From Kudoa neothunni (Eukaryota; Cnidaria): 64,000 bases of DNA. A program made the translations under genes and the position numbers. The notes beneath the pieces are model-generated. The model was not told the DNA's origin, made no database searches, and was given only the letters and a program-made list of their open reading frames with translations. Shown here in pieces: positions 25,893 to 38,632 of the stretch; position 1 is the stretch's first letter; every line of letters begins with the position of its first letter. The stretch covers positions 2,976,001-3,040,000 of the forward strand of contig OZ199839.1 in NCBI GenBank assembly GCA_964304625.1. The letters run 5' to 3'.

Positions 25893-27260
25893 ATGTCATT
25901 TGTGTTTTGTGATAAACTCGAAGGAAAAATAGCCCTGGTTACAGGGGCTTCTCGCGGAATCGGTAAAGGAATCGCAACCATTCTAGTTCAGGCTGGAGCT
26001 ACTGTTTACATAACTGGTAATGGCTAATGTGTTGTGATCTATAATCTCCAATGAGGTTCGTGATTAGGTAGGGAAAAGTCAGAGAGCGAATTTAATGTGA
26101 AACATGTGGCTCAAACGGTAATTGTTGTGTGATTTTTAATGGTTAAGGGTGACTAATGAGGATGTGTAGTTGAATGAATTGAAAATGGGACAATGCAACT
26201 TTGTTTACTGTGATCACAACAACGATAAGGAAACCGAGGCTGTTTTCGACATGATCTCTAAACACCACAATGGTCAACTGGACATCCTGGTGAACAATGC
26301 ATTTTCGGGTGTTACTGTAGGTTACTATTGTTTTATTGTATTCGATATTTGAATTAACCTCCGATTGGTTAAATGTTAAATAGAAGATGGGAAAATGTAT
26401 AAGAGAACCATTTTGGAATATGGTAATTCTATTTGTGTTGTTTCGAACAATTTTTTATATGTTCGATTAAGGACTACAAATATTGGGATGATCTCAGTAA
26501 CGTGGGATTGCGGTATGTTATTTACTCAAATTCTTACACCAACCTATCACTTTATACCACATCCTAAACAGATCCAATTACGTTTGCTCGGTGTTGGCTT
26601 CAAGAATGATGGTCAAAAATAAATCCGGCCTCATCGTAAACATTTCTTCAGCCGGAGGAATTGTGCCGTTATTCAGCGCCGCTTACGGAGTCACCAAGGA
26701 AGCCACCGATAGAATGGCCCAAGAGTTGGCCAGAGAAATAAAAAGCTTTGGAATCACTGTGGTTTCTTTGTGGCCTGGTTGTGTGAGAACCGAAATCATG
26801 AGGGAAATTTACAATAAAAATCCCAATGGATATGTATTTTATATGACTACTTCCTACAATTCAGATCTTATATTGTAGCTGGCCAAATTATGGACTATCT
26901 CAGAAGATCCTACGTTAACTGGTAAAGCAGTTGTTGCTTTGGCAAGTGGTAAGTGTTTGTTCGTGCTACTATGAGTGATGCTATGTGACTTTTTAAGATG
27001 AACAAAAAATGAAATACACAGGGAAAATTCTTATTGTTGCTGATATGGCAATCAATTATGACTTTATCGATGTTGATGGTAATTTTTATTTTTCAAAAAA
27101 TAATTTCATCATTTTTCGCGTGGTTTTAGATAAATATCCCATTTCAATTCTTTCTCTCAAATACCATGTGCACAAGGCTTTTCCAAATTTGTCGTGGTTG
27201 GTACCCCATTTCGTCAAAATCCCTGGTTGGTTGTTGACTGCCTATTATTCCAAACTTTAA
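25893..27260 (+). CDS. DHRS1: Dehydrogenase/reductase SDR family member 1 (DHRS1), 9 exons
   Basis: Short-chain dehydrogenase using NAD(P)H, ER-associated in mammals, reducing carbonyl and steroid-like substrates. Exons: 25893-26016, 26068-26117, 26170-26316, 26384-26422, 26472-26512, 26572-26833, 26879-26948, 26998-27078 and 27130-27260, giving 314 residues against 313 in human. The cofactor motif is [17 protein letters not shown] is the NNA motif. The catalytic serine lies in IVNISSAGG and the Tyr-x3-Lys in [19 protein letters not shown] matches the DHRS1-specific SLWPGIVQTE, and the C-terminus [16 protein letters not shown] matches the family's conserved tail. All nine exons keep frame, with introns of 45 to 67 nt. 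This is the best-preserved gene in the window. Confidence 0.93.
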
Positions 27261-27473
27261 ATTATATGAACTATATCGATTTGTCATCGTTTTACAAGGT
27301 TTAAATTTAAAATTTGTCTGGACTCGTAAATCTCCTTCATATTAACTTATAAATGAAATGGAGTAGATTTCTACTCCGAGTAAGTTTCTCCAGCAATATT
27401 ATATAATATTAATATAGTAGGTAATTCCTAATCAAGTTTTTGTAATATTATATCGCGGTGAAAGCTTCAAGCT

Positions 27474-28380
27474 AACGACGACTTTGGAGTCAAATTGACC
27501 CCAAGGTATATTTGAAATCTATATTACTCTTTGAAATTCTACATATTTGATTTATTTTCATCAATTTGTACACAGCAAATAATAATAGAATTAAAGAATA
27601 AAATAAGTGCAATAATAATATGATAAAAAATTTTTAAAAGTAGAATAATAATTTTCGAAGTTTATTAACTCAATTTTTGGTAAAACAGTGATTATTATAC
27701 CATTTGATCCATGTTAATATCCTACTAATGATCTCAGATGTGGATCGCGAACTACCGTAAGAAAAAATGATATATTACCTGAATTGTTTTAGTTGGTCGA
27801 TAGGACACTATACACTTCTTCCACAACAAAATAATTGTGAATTTTTTTAAATTTAAACACAAATATCCAACTATTTGAACAATTCTTACATTTTTTCGAT
27901 AAATCTCCCCCATCCTTTGACAAATTGAACAGTTCAGATAATATCCTTCACGATCCTTATGCATAGCCATTAGAATGAGGTCATCCAAATAACCGTTGAA
28001 ATTAGTAGAATCCATATTTAGACAATCACCCTTCAAGCAATGTTTCCTCAAAAGATTAGTGTAATTGACTATTTTTTAAGGATAATTTCAAAGAAAAATA
28101 TGAACAACAGTCTAAAATCGTATGGATCTGTTGATAACAATAAACAGCAGGGCCATGAGGTAGGCTCAAAATGTTTCCGGTCGAAATGCGTTTTGTTAGA
28201 GGTATTTTGAGATATCAAACAATTCCAGATTTGCTGACATTCGAATTGCCGATTACTCTTGTCTCCATTTATTCTCTGGAATCTTTTGATGATTCCAGAA
28301 AGCAATCGTCAGGCGCGCTTACAAGTGATTCCAATTCAACAACGAACTCGCTACGTTTACTCATCGATAATTACTCAGTT
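27474..28380 (-). mobile_element. piggyBac-type remnant, family A-like
   Basis: The left end is suggested by ACTTTGGAGTCAAATTGACC at 27485, like the subterminal repeat of the family A elements. On the minus strand between 27780 and 28000 two Cys-x2-Cys pairs (CSICQRMGEIYRK, then CKNC after a frame change) resemble the cysteine-rich C-terminal domain of piggyBac transposases. The upstream part to about 28380 has several stops and frame changes. No right end or TTAA pair was found. The family assignment is tentative. Confidence 0.45.
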
Positions 28381-28640
28381 AGATTTCAGCATGAGGTATC
28401 AGTTAAAATTCAGGTTAAAAAACAGAAGTATTTTTGTTTTCGTGAAAATAAATAATACTTGTTTTTTTTTTCCATTTGTGTATGAAATAATTGATTACAT
28501 AAAATTAGAATAATAGGATTTTCCCCATGGAAAAGAATTACAATTATTATTGTTAATAATAAATTAATTATTCAACAGTATTTATACCTTATGAAGAGAT
28601 ACGTAAAAGATTTAACAGGATTAATTGCTATATCTTATAT

Positions 28641-30760
28641 CAGGGGTGGGAAAACTTTTATGGTTCGCGGGCCGCATTCATAAAAAATAGCTTTTTATAC
28701 TGATAAAAGATAGAAAATGTTTTAAAACTCATTCTTTATCGATCACATATGCTTTCATTTATTAAAATAAATTTCAATTTTAATATATTCCTAAATATTT
28801 TTACTTTTACTACCCTAAGTATACTTACACAGGAAGAATTTTCCAAATCGTATGAGCTTTAAAATACCCTTTATTCCGAAAATTTAAAATAATTCGTCTT
28901 CTTAGAAACAACACGAAGTATTGTAATTATAAAATTTTTCATAATAGTTTAACTTAATAAGGAGATTTTTCATTCGCGAGCAAATAAAAACAAACATAAT
29001 AATAAATAAAAAGAACTAATATGACTTATGGAACTGGCAGCCATCATTAATAATAATTTGTTCAAAATCAAGTTTTAATGAGCGTGTACTTATTCTCAAA
29101 ATCGAGTGAAAATTGGAGCTTGCCATTATCGCTCTATTTTGAGACTTGTTTATTTTCATTAATGAGAACGTTTGCTCACATATGTATGTTGATACAAAAA
29201 TAACAAACATTCTTTTAGCAAACCTTCTCAAATTAGGGAACTTCTCATTGTTGAGAGAAGAGTAAAAGCTAATCAAATTTTTTTAGGGAATGTCGGCTTG
29301 CAAGTCTTTTAATTCTAACTGCAGTTCTTCTGAGAATGTTTCAACGTCACATGTAACAGGCGAGCAGAGCAAAGTAAAGTCATTTTCGATTAACCTAAAA
29401 TCGGAAAATCTTCTGGCGAACTCTTCTTTTAACATTATTAGCTGGGAACTATAGATATCACATAATGTTTTGGTGGATTTTAAACCTTCATTGTTGGAAA
29501 ATAGTTGAAGTTTTATTTGGAAGTTAAATCCTTCCAAATATAACTCGTGAGCAAATAAGCCTTTTCCTTGTAATTTTGCATCCAAGTCATTCATGTTTTC
29601 CATTATTTCTGTAGCGAATGCGAAATCACATAACCATACATGATTTTTGATTTTATCAACAAAATCGCAACTAATGTCCGTTATGTTTAAAAAGAGGGAG
29701 ATTTCGGTTTTCAGCACCCATACTTAACCATTGTACATTAGTGTAATAGAGTACATAGGTAAAATCAAATGCAATTTCCTCTAAAAAGCTCCTAAATAGT
29801 CTATGTAGAAGAACTCTTGGTCTTATCACATTAGCAGCAAACACTACAGGGTCCAAAACATGCTTAAATTTCAATGAAGATTTACACTGGCTTTCTTGAT
29901 GTATAATACAATAAAATGACAAAATTTTGTGTGATGGAAAATCTTCATTGATTTTATTATTCATCAGTTTTATTAGCCCAGAATGTTTTCCCACGATTGA
30001 AGGCGCTCCATTAGTAATGAGTAATGACGCTGGTGAGTTTGTCCAAGCTTAACCAGAGCTGTTCAAACTATTCATAACGCTGCCTAACATATCTTGTTCA
30101 GTTGTGGTATTCTTCAAGGATTCAAGTGATAAGAGCTCCTAGGTAATTTCGAAATTATGGTGAATTCCTTTTACAAAAATGAGTAATTGAGCGGTATCGG
30201 TAGCATCTGCACTTTCGTCCAAAACAATAGAATAATACTCAAAGTTGGCAACTTTTTCGAACAAAATTTCTTGTACGTTTTGAGAAATATTTTCAATTCG
30301 TCGAACGATTGTTCTTCGTGATAGAGGAATAGCTTCCATTTTCAGGGTGACCTCAGTGCACACAACATTAACAGCATCCATAAAACACTCTTTGATAAAC
30401 TCCCCGTCCGAAAATGCCTTGTTATATTTTGCTAATGTGTGGGAAAGCATATAGCCGGCTATCGTAGCATCTCTTTGTATGGATGTTGCTTTTTCAAATG
30501 AATTTTGTTGGCGTTTTAAATTTTGTACCATATCAAATGCCTTAATTTTCAATTCTTCCTGTGACAAATTAGATCTAAAATTGGAATGTTTGGTTTGATA
30601 ATGGCGTTTCAAGTAATATTCTTCGTACACAGCGATTGTATCACGACAAATCAAACATACAGCCTTATGGTTGATGATGGTAAAAAAGTACTTTTCAGTC
30701 CACTAGTGATTGAAACTAGCCATCTCAACAAACTTTGTATATTAAAGAAAGTTTCGACAA
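28641..30760 (-). mobile_element. hAT transposon with GTF2IRD2/ZBED-type transposase, decayed
   Basis: The left end is CAGGGGTGGGAAAACTTTTA with a following GCGGGCCGC, typical of this hAT group. The minus-strand transposase runs from about 30760 to 29016. A BED-type finger (AVCLICRD, then LKRHYQTKH) comes first. Next are FEYYSIVLDESADATD, the first catalytic aspartate region, and then HSGLIKLMNNKINEDFPS. FVSTYICEQTFSLMK is the C-terminal hAT dimerisation region. At least three frame changes and one early stop (at WTEK, near 30690) interrupt it. The right terminal repeat was not found; it may have been lost when the adjacent piggyBac (30952) arrived or through deletion. Confidence 0.82.
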
Positions 30761-30951
30761 AAGTATAAAAGAGGTAACCGCTGTTTATAATGTTGTCTTT
30801 CGGCATATTTTTCACCTTTTTTGAGGGCGGTATGTTTTGTTAGTTTACATCGCTTAATTAAGGTAAAAAATTTATCTCTGTGTATATAAAATCTAAAATA
30901 ATTTGAAAAGAAAAATGCTTGTCGATCAGTAGATTCATGAATACCGGTTAA

Positions 30952-32282
30952 CCTTCCGAGCGTCTCTGGGATTAATATGACTCCAGACGGCATTCAGTCA
31001 TATTTTAAACCAATTTAGAAGTCAAGTTTATACTTAAAACCTTAGCTATTTTCCTAAAAATTTTTTTTTTCTAAATTAAAGGTGCTGAACGTTATTTGGA
31101 AATAAATAAGCTTTTCATGAAAAATACTTACACTCTCCCTCTTTTGGGGTCAATATGATCCCAGTCACTTATCTCAAAAAAACTATTTTATACATTTCTA
31201 AATTATAGATTAAATATTTTTAAACAATTTCTTTAATTGAAATTTTGTTAAATGAGCACAGCGAAAAACTAAAAATTTAATTTCTGATGTTAGTCGATAA
31301 TCTCGGACGGGGTAAATTTTTAACGATGAGTGATTATGACCACGATTTATTGTCGAATGATGATACTGAGGTCTGTGAAATTTATTACGAAATTCAAGAA
31401 TTTAATTTTACATCAGAATCCGATTTTTATAACGATGAAATTGCTGAAAATTGCTATGTTGAGAAAAATGGAGATAAATGATCGATTGAAAAGCCTAGAC
31501 TAGCGGAAACCAGAAGATATACTCCAGTATAATCAATACAAGGGTGATGTAAACACAGTTGGCAGGATTATATCAACAACAAATGTCAAGACATACAAAT
31601 CGATGACCAACAGCTGTTTTCTACAATATGATTGATATTAGCTTAATTAACACATATCACGTTTACAAGAATACTTTCCTAGATTCAAATTTTTAGAACA
31701 GTTGGCTGATAATCTAGTTAAAAATTATATTCGCGATAACATTAAATAAGTTGAACAAACATTGCAACTAGCGTTCCTCGTTCTAGTAGAAAAAGATGTT
31801 ATCCGTTCGATTATGTTCGAGCCAACAAAATAAAAACATTCATTTACGATGGACAATTATATTGTGAAAGCCATTCAAACCTTACCTGCGAAAAATGTTC
31901 CAAATAAATCAATTATTAGGTTTCGCAGAAATATATTAAATTCTTCATTTTTCGTCATAGATGATTGATTATTTTTAACTCTCAAAAGTATATCTTACTC
32001 TAATTTTATCAAATATTTGAAACACTATAAACATGAATGGTCATACGACTTAAATTAGTCAAATAGTGATTTATATACACAATTTGTTGGCTTTGGCATT
32101 AGTTGTACAATATCGCAGGTACTATTCCTAGTCATTACTCCCAAGTTAATGACTAGATTTATGTTTAATTCCTATAAAACGTCGTAAAATATTTTATTAT
32201 ACTATTGTAGGGAAAAAAATATATGGGGTTATATTGGCCCAAAAGAAGGAGATTGTATTGTCGATTTTGGGCGCTCGGAAGG
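30952..32282 (+). mobile_element. piggyBac-type element, family C, flanked by perfect TTAA
   Basis: TTAA at 30948-30951 and 32283-32286 flank perfect 11-bp inverted ends CCTTCCGAGCG. Inside the left end lie GGGATTAATATGACTCC and, at 31145, GGGGTCAATATGATCCC, an internal repeat of the subterminal motif. On the plus strand an acidic N-terminal piece (31287-31481) and a cysteine-rich C-terminal piece around 31780-31905 (RCYPFDYVRANK, CESHSNLTCEKC) survive, while the catalytic middle is missing. It is a 1.33-kb internal-deletion derivative of a piggyBac, with the cleanest ends of any element in the window. Confidence 0.85.
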
Positions 32283-32379
32283 TTAATGTTACAGAGTATG
32301 CAATTAGATTGATTATTCCTTTTACGACGACAACAACAACCTATTAATGTGTAACTAGATTTCGAAGCTAGTTACCATA

Positions 32380-33060
32380 AAAAAAGTCACGAAATCGCTT
32401 ATATGCGTGTTGTTCTTTCAAATACTTGTCAGAATTATGTGAACTTATTGATAAAAAGAAACTACAAAAATCTCATTTATTATTTTTTCAATGTCTATTA
32501 TTTATAAAAAGACAGGACTTTTGCATTAATCTCGCATTCTATTATATAAGAATTTTTCGTTTTTTAACTCTTTATAGTACTAAACACATTAATTAGAGAA
32601 AATAAAGATTTTATGCAATAAAAATATTTCAATTATTACAAGAACATTTTCCACTCCGAAATTTGTTATGGATTTTACTTTTAAATATTTACCCATGGAT
32701 AGATAAAAATTCATTAACTTTTTTTATTTTAAGATATTATGCATCATTGTCTATATTTGGTTAGAATTTTAATAATTCCCCAAAAAATTACAGGTAAGGT
32801 TTTCGTAGTTTCTATTTTGTTTACAAAAAAAATCACATATAAGTGATTTAAAATTTTTAATAAAATTGGGGATATTAGATAAATAATTAATTTAAATTTT
32901 TTTTGGCCTGTTCATTAAAGTGAATAATGGGAAAGAAAGGGTAAAATATTTATATGTATGATTGGATTATGAATTAAAACAAGATGGGTTCCATGATAAG
33001 TTCATTAAACAAATTAGGGGTCCGCGAGGAAAAAAGCTAAAGAACTATTGGAATATAGTG
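32380..33060. mobile_element. hAT-like family N2, copy B (left-truncated)
   Basis: It shares about 650 bp with the element at 7875-8938: GTCACGAAATCGCTTATATG near the start, a common GCATTAATCTCGCATTCTAT stretch, and a right end with GGGGTCCGCGAGG. The CAG-type left end present in copy A is absent here. It starts directly beside GAAGCTAGTTACCAT. No coding content. Confidence 0.7.
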
Positions 33061-33223
33061 TTATTTGAGGCGGTCTTAAAGTTAAGTAAGAGAAACACTA
33101 TGAAAACACATGGCATATGAAACATCAGAAAAAACTTTTAAAAAAATTAAAAGTGAAATAAAATTTATGAAAATTTAGAAATTTACGCCATTATTATGGG
33201 CAAATTTACAGATAATGGAGGTA

Positions 33224-35580
33224 TCAGCTTCGGCGGACTTTTTTTTGGTATAAAATTAAAGATACAGTATAGCAAATGGAAGCTAAAAGCTTTGTGACAA
33301 TAAAAGCGGATCCAATAATATTGCTAGAAGCAGTGATTAAAGTAGGTAGAATCACAAAAATAATGAATATACTTTAATGCCTTGTTGTCGTATTCGGCAC
33401 AGTTTCCTTTTTTATCCCGATATTTATCTGGTATCCAAAGGATACAACTTTTATCGATGAGATGTCCAAACAACATGGGACCACAAATAATAAATAATCT
33501 AAGCAAGGTTTGAAAAAATCCCATGCTAAAATCTTTTAGATGATCTTTGACGGCACTAAAAAAATTAGATCATTAAAGATTAAATATTTGGCAGATAAGA
33601 GATCACCAACCTTAGAGTATACAATAACAACGGGATCGCCAAAGAGACCACTAAACTCAGTGTAATTGCTACCGAGCTCAAATAAATATAGATGTTGTAG
33701 CAGGAGTGGTCTACACAGCCCCCATCAGTCACCGGCAATATTAAGCCGTCAATATTGGAGAGACATTTGCAATTTACAAAATTCTAATGTAAAAACACAC
33801 ATACAACGTAAGAATTTAAGTTAAGATGTATTACTCCAATAGATTCCGATGAAGTCGATTCGGTGCAACCAAAAACACAAGGATTAAAATATGTGGTCAT
33901 ATTATAACAAATGGGTTCATAACGACGATGATCACAGCTGCAAATTTCGTTACAATCTGTGTAGAATATTTGAGAGACACTACCATAAATAGAACCACAA
34001 TAAACATTAAAAGTATCGAACAATTATGAATATAGTTATAGTACATTTTGTCTGAGTTGAGAACGACACCGGACACATGCCTAGATGGGCAACTGACGAA
34101 CATACCCCCAATCGAAAACAAAGTTAAATAGGATATGATACACAGCCCAACAATTTTGTGATAGTTGGTACGAACGAATTTGTTGTAGACACTCCCTATG
34201 GCGAATCCAACACATGCCGAGGGAATAACAACAGCCCCAGTGATCAGGCTTGCCTAAAATAATATCAGCCTATTCACCACATACACCATCGTAAACAACC
34301 GACATTGATATTAACTCTAAACTGAAGCGTGATGATTTTTGTGAGAAAGGAGGTGAACGCGGTCAATGGAACCATATCGAGTGATAGTCCAATGTATATC
34401 AACATTATATGGTAGCTTCTAGAAATGGTGACTAGTTTGGAGAAAAAATTATTTTTGCGTTTTATCGTTAAATTTTTTTGGTTTAAATCCACAGTGTTGG
34501 GTATATTTTCACCAGTTCCTGTGGTGTTGCGACGTTGATTGCTCTTGGAATTAAGCGAGCCGTGGTGGTTGTTGGATTTGGGAGGATTATTATTCATTCC
34601 AACAATTATAAGCAGCACAGCAAAAAACAGAATAACGACACCTCCCATAAAAAATCCTAACCACCATGCACCAATCCAATTTTCACTCTGGGGAGTTATC
34701 TCAACATTTTCCGGTTTAGATGGCCAGTTAACATGTATAGATAGAAACGGTTTGCCGAGAATGAATCCTATTGCTGGACCGATTGCGCCACTAATATAAA
34801 ATATCGCCAAGTGCATTCCAGCTTGTCCACTAGTTGTGACCTCATTCAAGTAGGTGATTATAAACGTGTGTAATGGTGATGATCCAATACCTAGAAAACA
34901 TTTTTCGTATACACATATTAAAATTTTGCTCGGCCATACAAATTATTACCCATAATTGAGAATGCCGCGCAAAACATAACCAAACAAAGATCAGCTCGAT
35001 TATATTCCCAATTAAATAATTTGGTGTCACTTTGTGGAGTGGTGGATGCAGGTATTGGTATCAATGACGAATCAGCATCATCCCATCTACACAAATGGTA
35101 CTGCTTCATACCGTAGTCGGAAGCATCGCCATCGGTATTTCCAGCTGTTTGTTTGTAGGAGCTGATAAAGTGGGGCGTAATAAACAGGAAACAACCAGAA
35201 GCCACAATAACTCCACCTATTCCGATAGCCAGAATTTTCCGGCCAACCTTTTTGTTACCAATCAGCATTGAACAAACACCGAATGAAACATTGTAGCATA
35301 TGTTGGGAAAACTCATTTGATAGCTTTGAAAACCGAATATCTTTTCCAACAATGGAATTGTCACCATTAGTTGGCCGGTTGCCACCATGCATTGCCCAAT
35401 ATTAAACATACACATCACAAACATAATAAAATTTAAGTTATGATAGAATTTGACTTTGGATTCGACAGAAATTGGGTTTGGTTGTTGATTCCCGGTGCAA
35501 CTATCACTATTGGGGGAATCTGTGATGCTTGTTTGGTTAGAATTATCCATAGTTGGATGAACGACACTAACAGTTATCAA
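33224..35580 (-). CDS. SLCO: Organic anion transporter polypeptide (SLCO/OATP), 6 exons
   Basis: Twelve-helix plasma-membrane carrier of the OATP family, an animal-specific group that moves amphipathic organic anions. Exons: 35580-34950, 34890-34316, 34253-33835, 33783-33611, 33555-33373 and 33323-33224, about 693 residues. The first helix follows KFYHNLNFIMFVMCMFNIGQ, and GSSPLHTFIITYLNE matches the family's GSSPLYTLG-TYLDD motif. The extracellular Kazal-like loop reads CNEICSCDHRRYEPICYN, then NPCVFGC. GHLIDKSCILW matches FGALIDKSCILW. Exon 3 is one base short of frame at AA/TT 34022-34023, just before the Kazal loop, where one more T restores it. A second ATG ten codons in (35550) could be the start. 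The poly-A at the last exon leaves the final residues uncertain. Confidence 0.9.
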
Positions 35581-37146
35581 ATAGTTGCAATAAAATGATA
35601 TTTGTTGGTAATCTGTAATGCCTTCTCACCTTCAAAACATAACGCCGGATTAGGTTAAAGTGTACACAGAATTAATGAATGTATACAATTGTTTGGGGAA
35701 GATTTTCCCCCAGTCACATCTAATTAAATAGACAAAAAATTAATTACTTTGGAGTTAATATCAAGAAAAAAAACAAATTGTGAAACAGATCTATTCCATA
35801 AAACCAGTTTAACCGATTACGATACTTACTGAGATTACGTGTAATCCCCCATGGAAATCATCAACGTTATCTCAGTTCACCTATCGAATGATGTTCTTAT
35901 CATGTAATGGTCATTCTTTATAGCTATAAAATATGTGACTCATGTAAATAAGTTGATTTCGTGCGTTTATGAATTATATTATGTGGTCGAGTACGGGAAA
36001 ATTGCGCTGGTCGCCAACAAAAAACAATACTGGCTTACTCCTTACGTGATTTTGAAGCTGTTCTATCAAATTTTAAGACTTTACTTGTCAATAAAAGTCT
36101 ATTTTTATTTTAAAATGATCGGATGAGATTCCATTCAAAACCAGACTGAATAAAAATAGAACATGCATTTCTAACGTATTATTACGCACACCTAGCAATA
36201 CATTAAAAAATAAACTCTCAACTTTGTTTTAATAGTGAGGAATACTAGTTGCATCGGTTATTTAGTAATATACTACCATAGCGCCACATTTAATTATTTA
36301 GTCAGCAAAAAAAATTATAAAAATTAAGTAAATAATTTTTTTGTTTGTTTTGACATTTTTTAACTATATCATGTTCTCACGATTTTCGTATTTAGCTCTT
36401 GGAGCTTATCAGATGCCAATCTCAATCAAACACGGTTTTAGGTTTCTTCAATATTTTTTGTTGAAAATGCAAATAATTAGATCTCATGAATTTTTAAGAA
36501 AATTAAGTCATTCATTTCAAAGAGAAAAATTTTATTCACATCCCATTTCTGTTTGGTATACGAAATTATTATGGATTAAAAATTAGATATATTTGCGTCA
36601 ATGTGGAAAATGCGTTAGCTGGTTGATATATAGATGATAGACACATGTAAAAAATGTAATTCCTGTAAAAATTATTGTTATAATTCAACCAGCTGATTAT
36701 AAAATCGAATACAGTTAATACTAGTGTTACTTGTGGATTAATGAGTTTGTCACCTCCCACATTCTAATCCTTCTATTTATATTTAATCTTAACTTTGTAA
36801 TCAAACCTTTGGTTTAGTCGAATTAAAAAAGGCTTATCCTCACGGTCATGGTTTTGAATTTATATATTAAAAAATTTTTTTTTTATTATTATTTATATTT
36901 CTTTCCTGCAACAAAAATTTTGCCTTCCCTTGTGGAAAATGCTCAATCTCGTACATTTGCTCAGTACTCCCCAATTTCCCCATAACTCCGTGCTACGACC
37001 ACATCCATTAATTAATGACAACAATTAAAATATATTATTGATGAGAATAAAAATATATGCTTAAGTTAGTATTTTTTTCCTTCGAAATGATTCGCCCCTC
37101 GAATTATAATTTAGATGTAATAAAGGATGGTTTTTATTACTCTTAA
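35581..37146. other. Intergenic, no gene recognised
   Basis: AT-rich region upstream of the OATP start, which must include its promoter. On the minus strand near 36985-36890 a short open stretch beginning MGKLGSTEQMYEIEHFP looks protein-like but has no splice partner that I could find. Confidence 0.5.
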
Positions 37147-37384
37147 CCTTTGGAGGGCAACCATTGGCTTCACCCGCCACCTTTATTTATTTTATTTTTA
37201 AGTTAGTTACATTTTAAGGATTTTCGTCGGAACTTATACCTGTTCTGACATTAGGTGATAAATAATATTTTTTTAATAAGGCAAATTTCTGGTGAAAATG
37301 TAAAATATAACCAGTTTATTAATAAAATTTATTAAAAAATAATAGAAAGATGGGTTCGTGGTGCCCGAGGTTGTCCTCAAGAGA
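37147..37384. mobile_element. Short piggyBac-type MITE, family B
   Basis: TTAA at 37143-37146 is followed by CCTTTGGAGGGCAACC; the right end complements to CTCTTGAGGACAACCTCGGG, next to ATTA. The pair matches the ends of the 1.24-kb element at 59594-60833 (CTTTGAGGACAACCTTGGGC). At about 240 bp it has no coding capacity. Confidence 0.65.
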
Positions 37385-37929
37385 TTACATGTATTTATCT
37401 CTTATTCAGGTTATTGTATCATTTCCGTAAACTCTTCCTCTATTTTCATTTTCTTGTTTTTGTCGACAGAATATGATAAAGTGAATTACTAAATAATTTC
37501 TTAAAATTTGACATTTATTTCAACTTTAATCTAAAATTTTAAAGTATGAAAATGTTTATACGCCACTATATGAATGATAATAAATGGATGAAGTTGAAAA
37601 ATTAAAAAAACTTCATTTATTTATAGAAACTTTATAAACTGGCATTCTTCCCAACAAATGAGTTTCTACTACATAGTGACGATTACTTAAGAACTATGAA
37701 CAAAAAATCTTAAGTATTTTGCCAATGCTCTGACCTGAGTAGAATATAGTAGTGTGGACATAAATAAAGTCTATACGTTAGATCAATAGATTGCTTCATT
37801 TACATAGTGAATTGTGTCAATTGGGATAACGAGCTAATTTTCATTAAGCTGTGGCACCTCTTGTCTTCTTGATAATTGAGCGCCTACAATGACAATGGAT
37901 GAGACTGCCCAATTCGGTGTAGGATTGTT

Positions 37930-38280
37930 ATATCAGTGGTTCCAAATAGGAATATGTCTGTAAATTTGTTCCGTAGTACGACTGGGTCGCCACTGTTTAA
38001 CTATATTCAGCCAAGCAATAGCGTGGAATAGACTGGAGGAATTATCATGGATTTTGTCATATAAGCAAGCGGTTGGGGTAATTTTCCGTAAAATGGATAA
38101 ATACCAGGGAAACATGTTCGAATAATAACAATAAAAACCACACATGGTAATAAAGTAATTGTTTTAAGCTATTTTCTGGTTAAAGATTATAGCACTACCC
38201 ATTAAATTAATTATAAATGGCAATATAATTAAACGCAACAAATTGAGAACAATCAATCTCGCATGGAGTATTGGTTAAAA
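37930..38280 (-). other. Possible membrane-protein exons, unassigned
   Basis: On the minus strand a hydrophobic stretch (LRLIILPFIINLMGSAIIFN, about 38245-38178) is followed after AG by another (LLPCVVFIVIIRTCFPGIYP) leading into YGKLPQPLAYMTKSM and, in a shifted frame, KQWRPSRTTEQIYRHIPIWN with a stop near 37933. It reads like two helices plus a cytosolic end of a multi-pass protein with a base-run error. I do not recognise it, and upstream exons were not found. It could also be chance. Confidence 0.3.
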
Positions 38281-38632
38281 CGGTTAACCAACCTAATATA
38301 CATGAACAACTTATCTTTCAAAGATATAATTATGTATAAATCTTGCGTTGGATGAATAGATGACAAATCTTTCATAAAATAAACTGTAATTAAAGAATGT
38401 CATTAGCTTCTTCTTCTGAAAAATTCTTAAATGTGTATTTTAATACGTTTATGAAGGGTTAAATTGTCTTCGAAAACAAAATGTAATTATTTAGATCGAA
38501 GAGTTCAAGCAGTACTTCGTTGGAATTTCAATATTCAAAAGTAATTTCACACAAAAAAGTCTAATTTGAAAACTGAGTAATTAATAGTTTTTATCAATGA
38601 TACTTGGGTATAATAACACATTCAACGTGATA

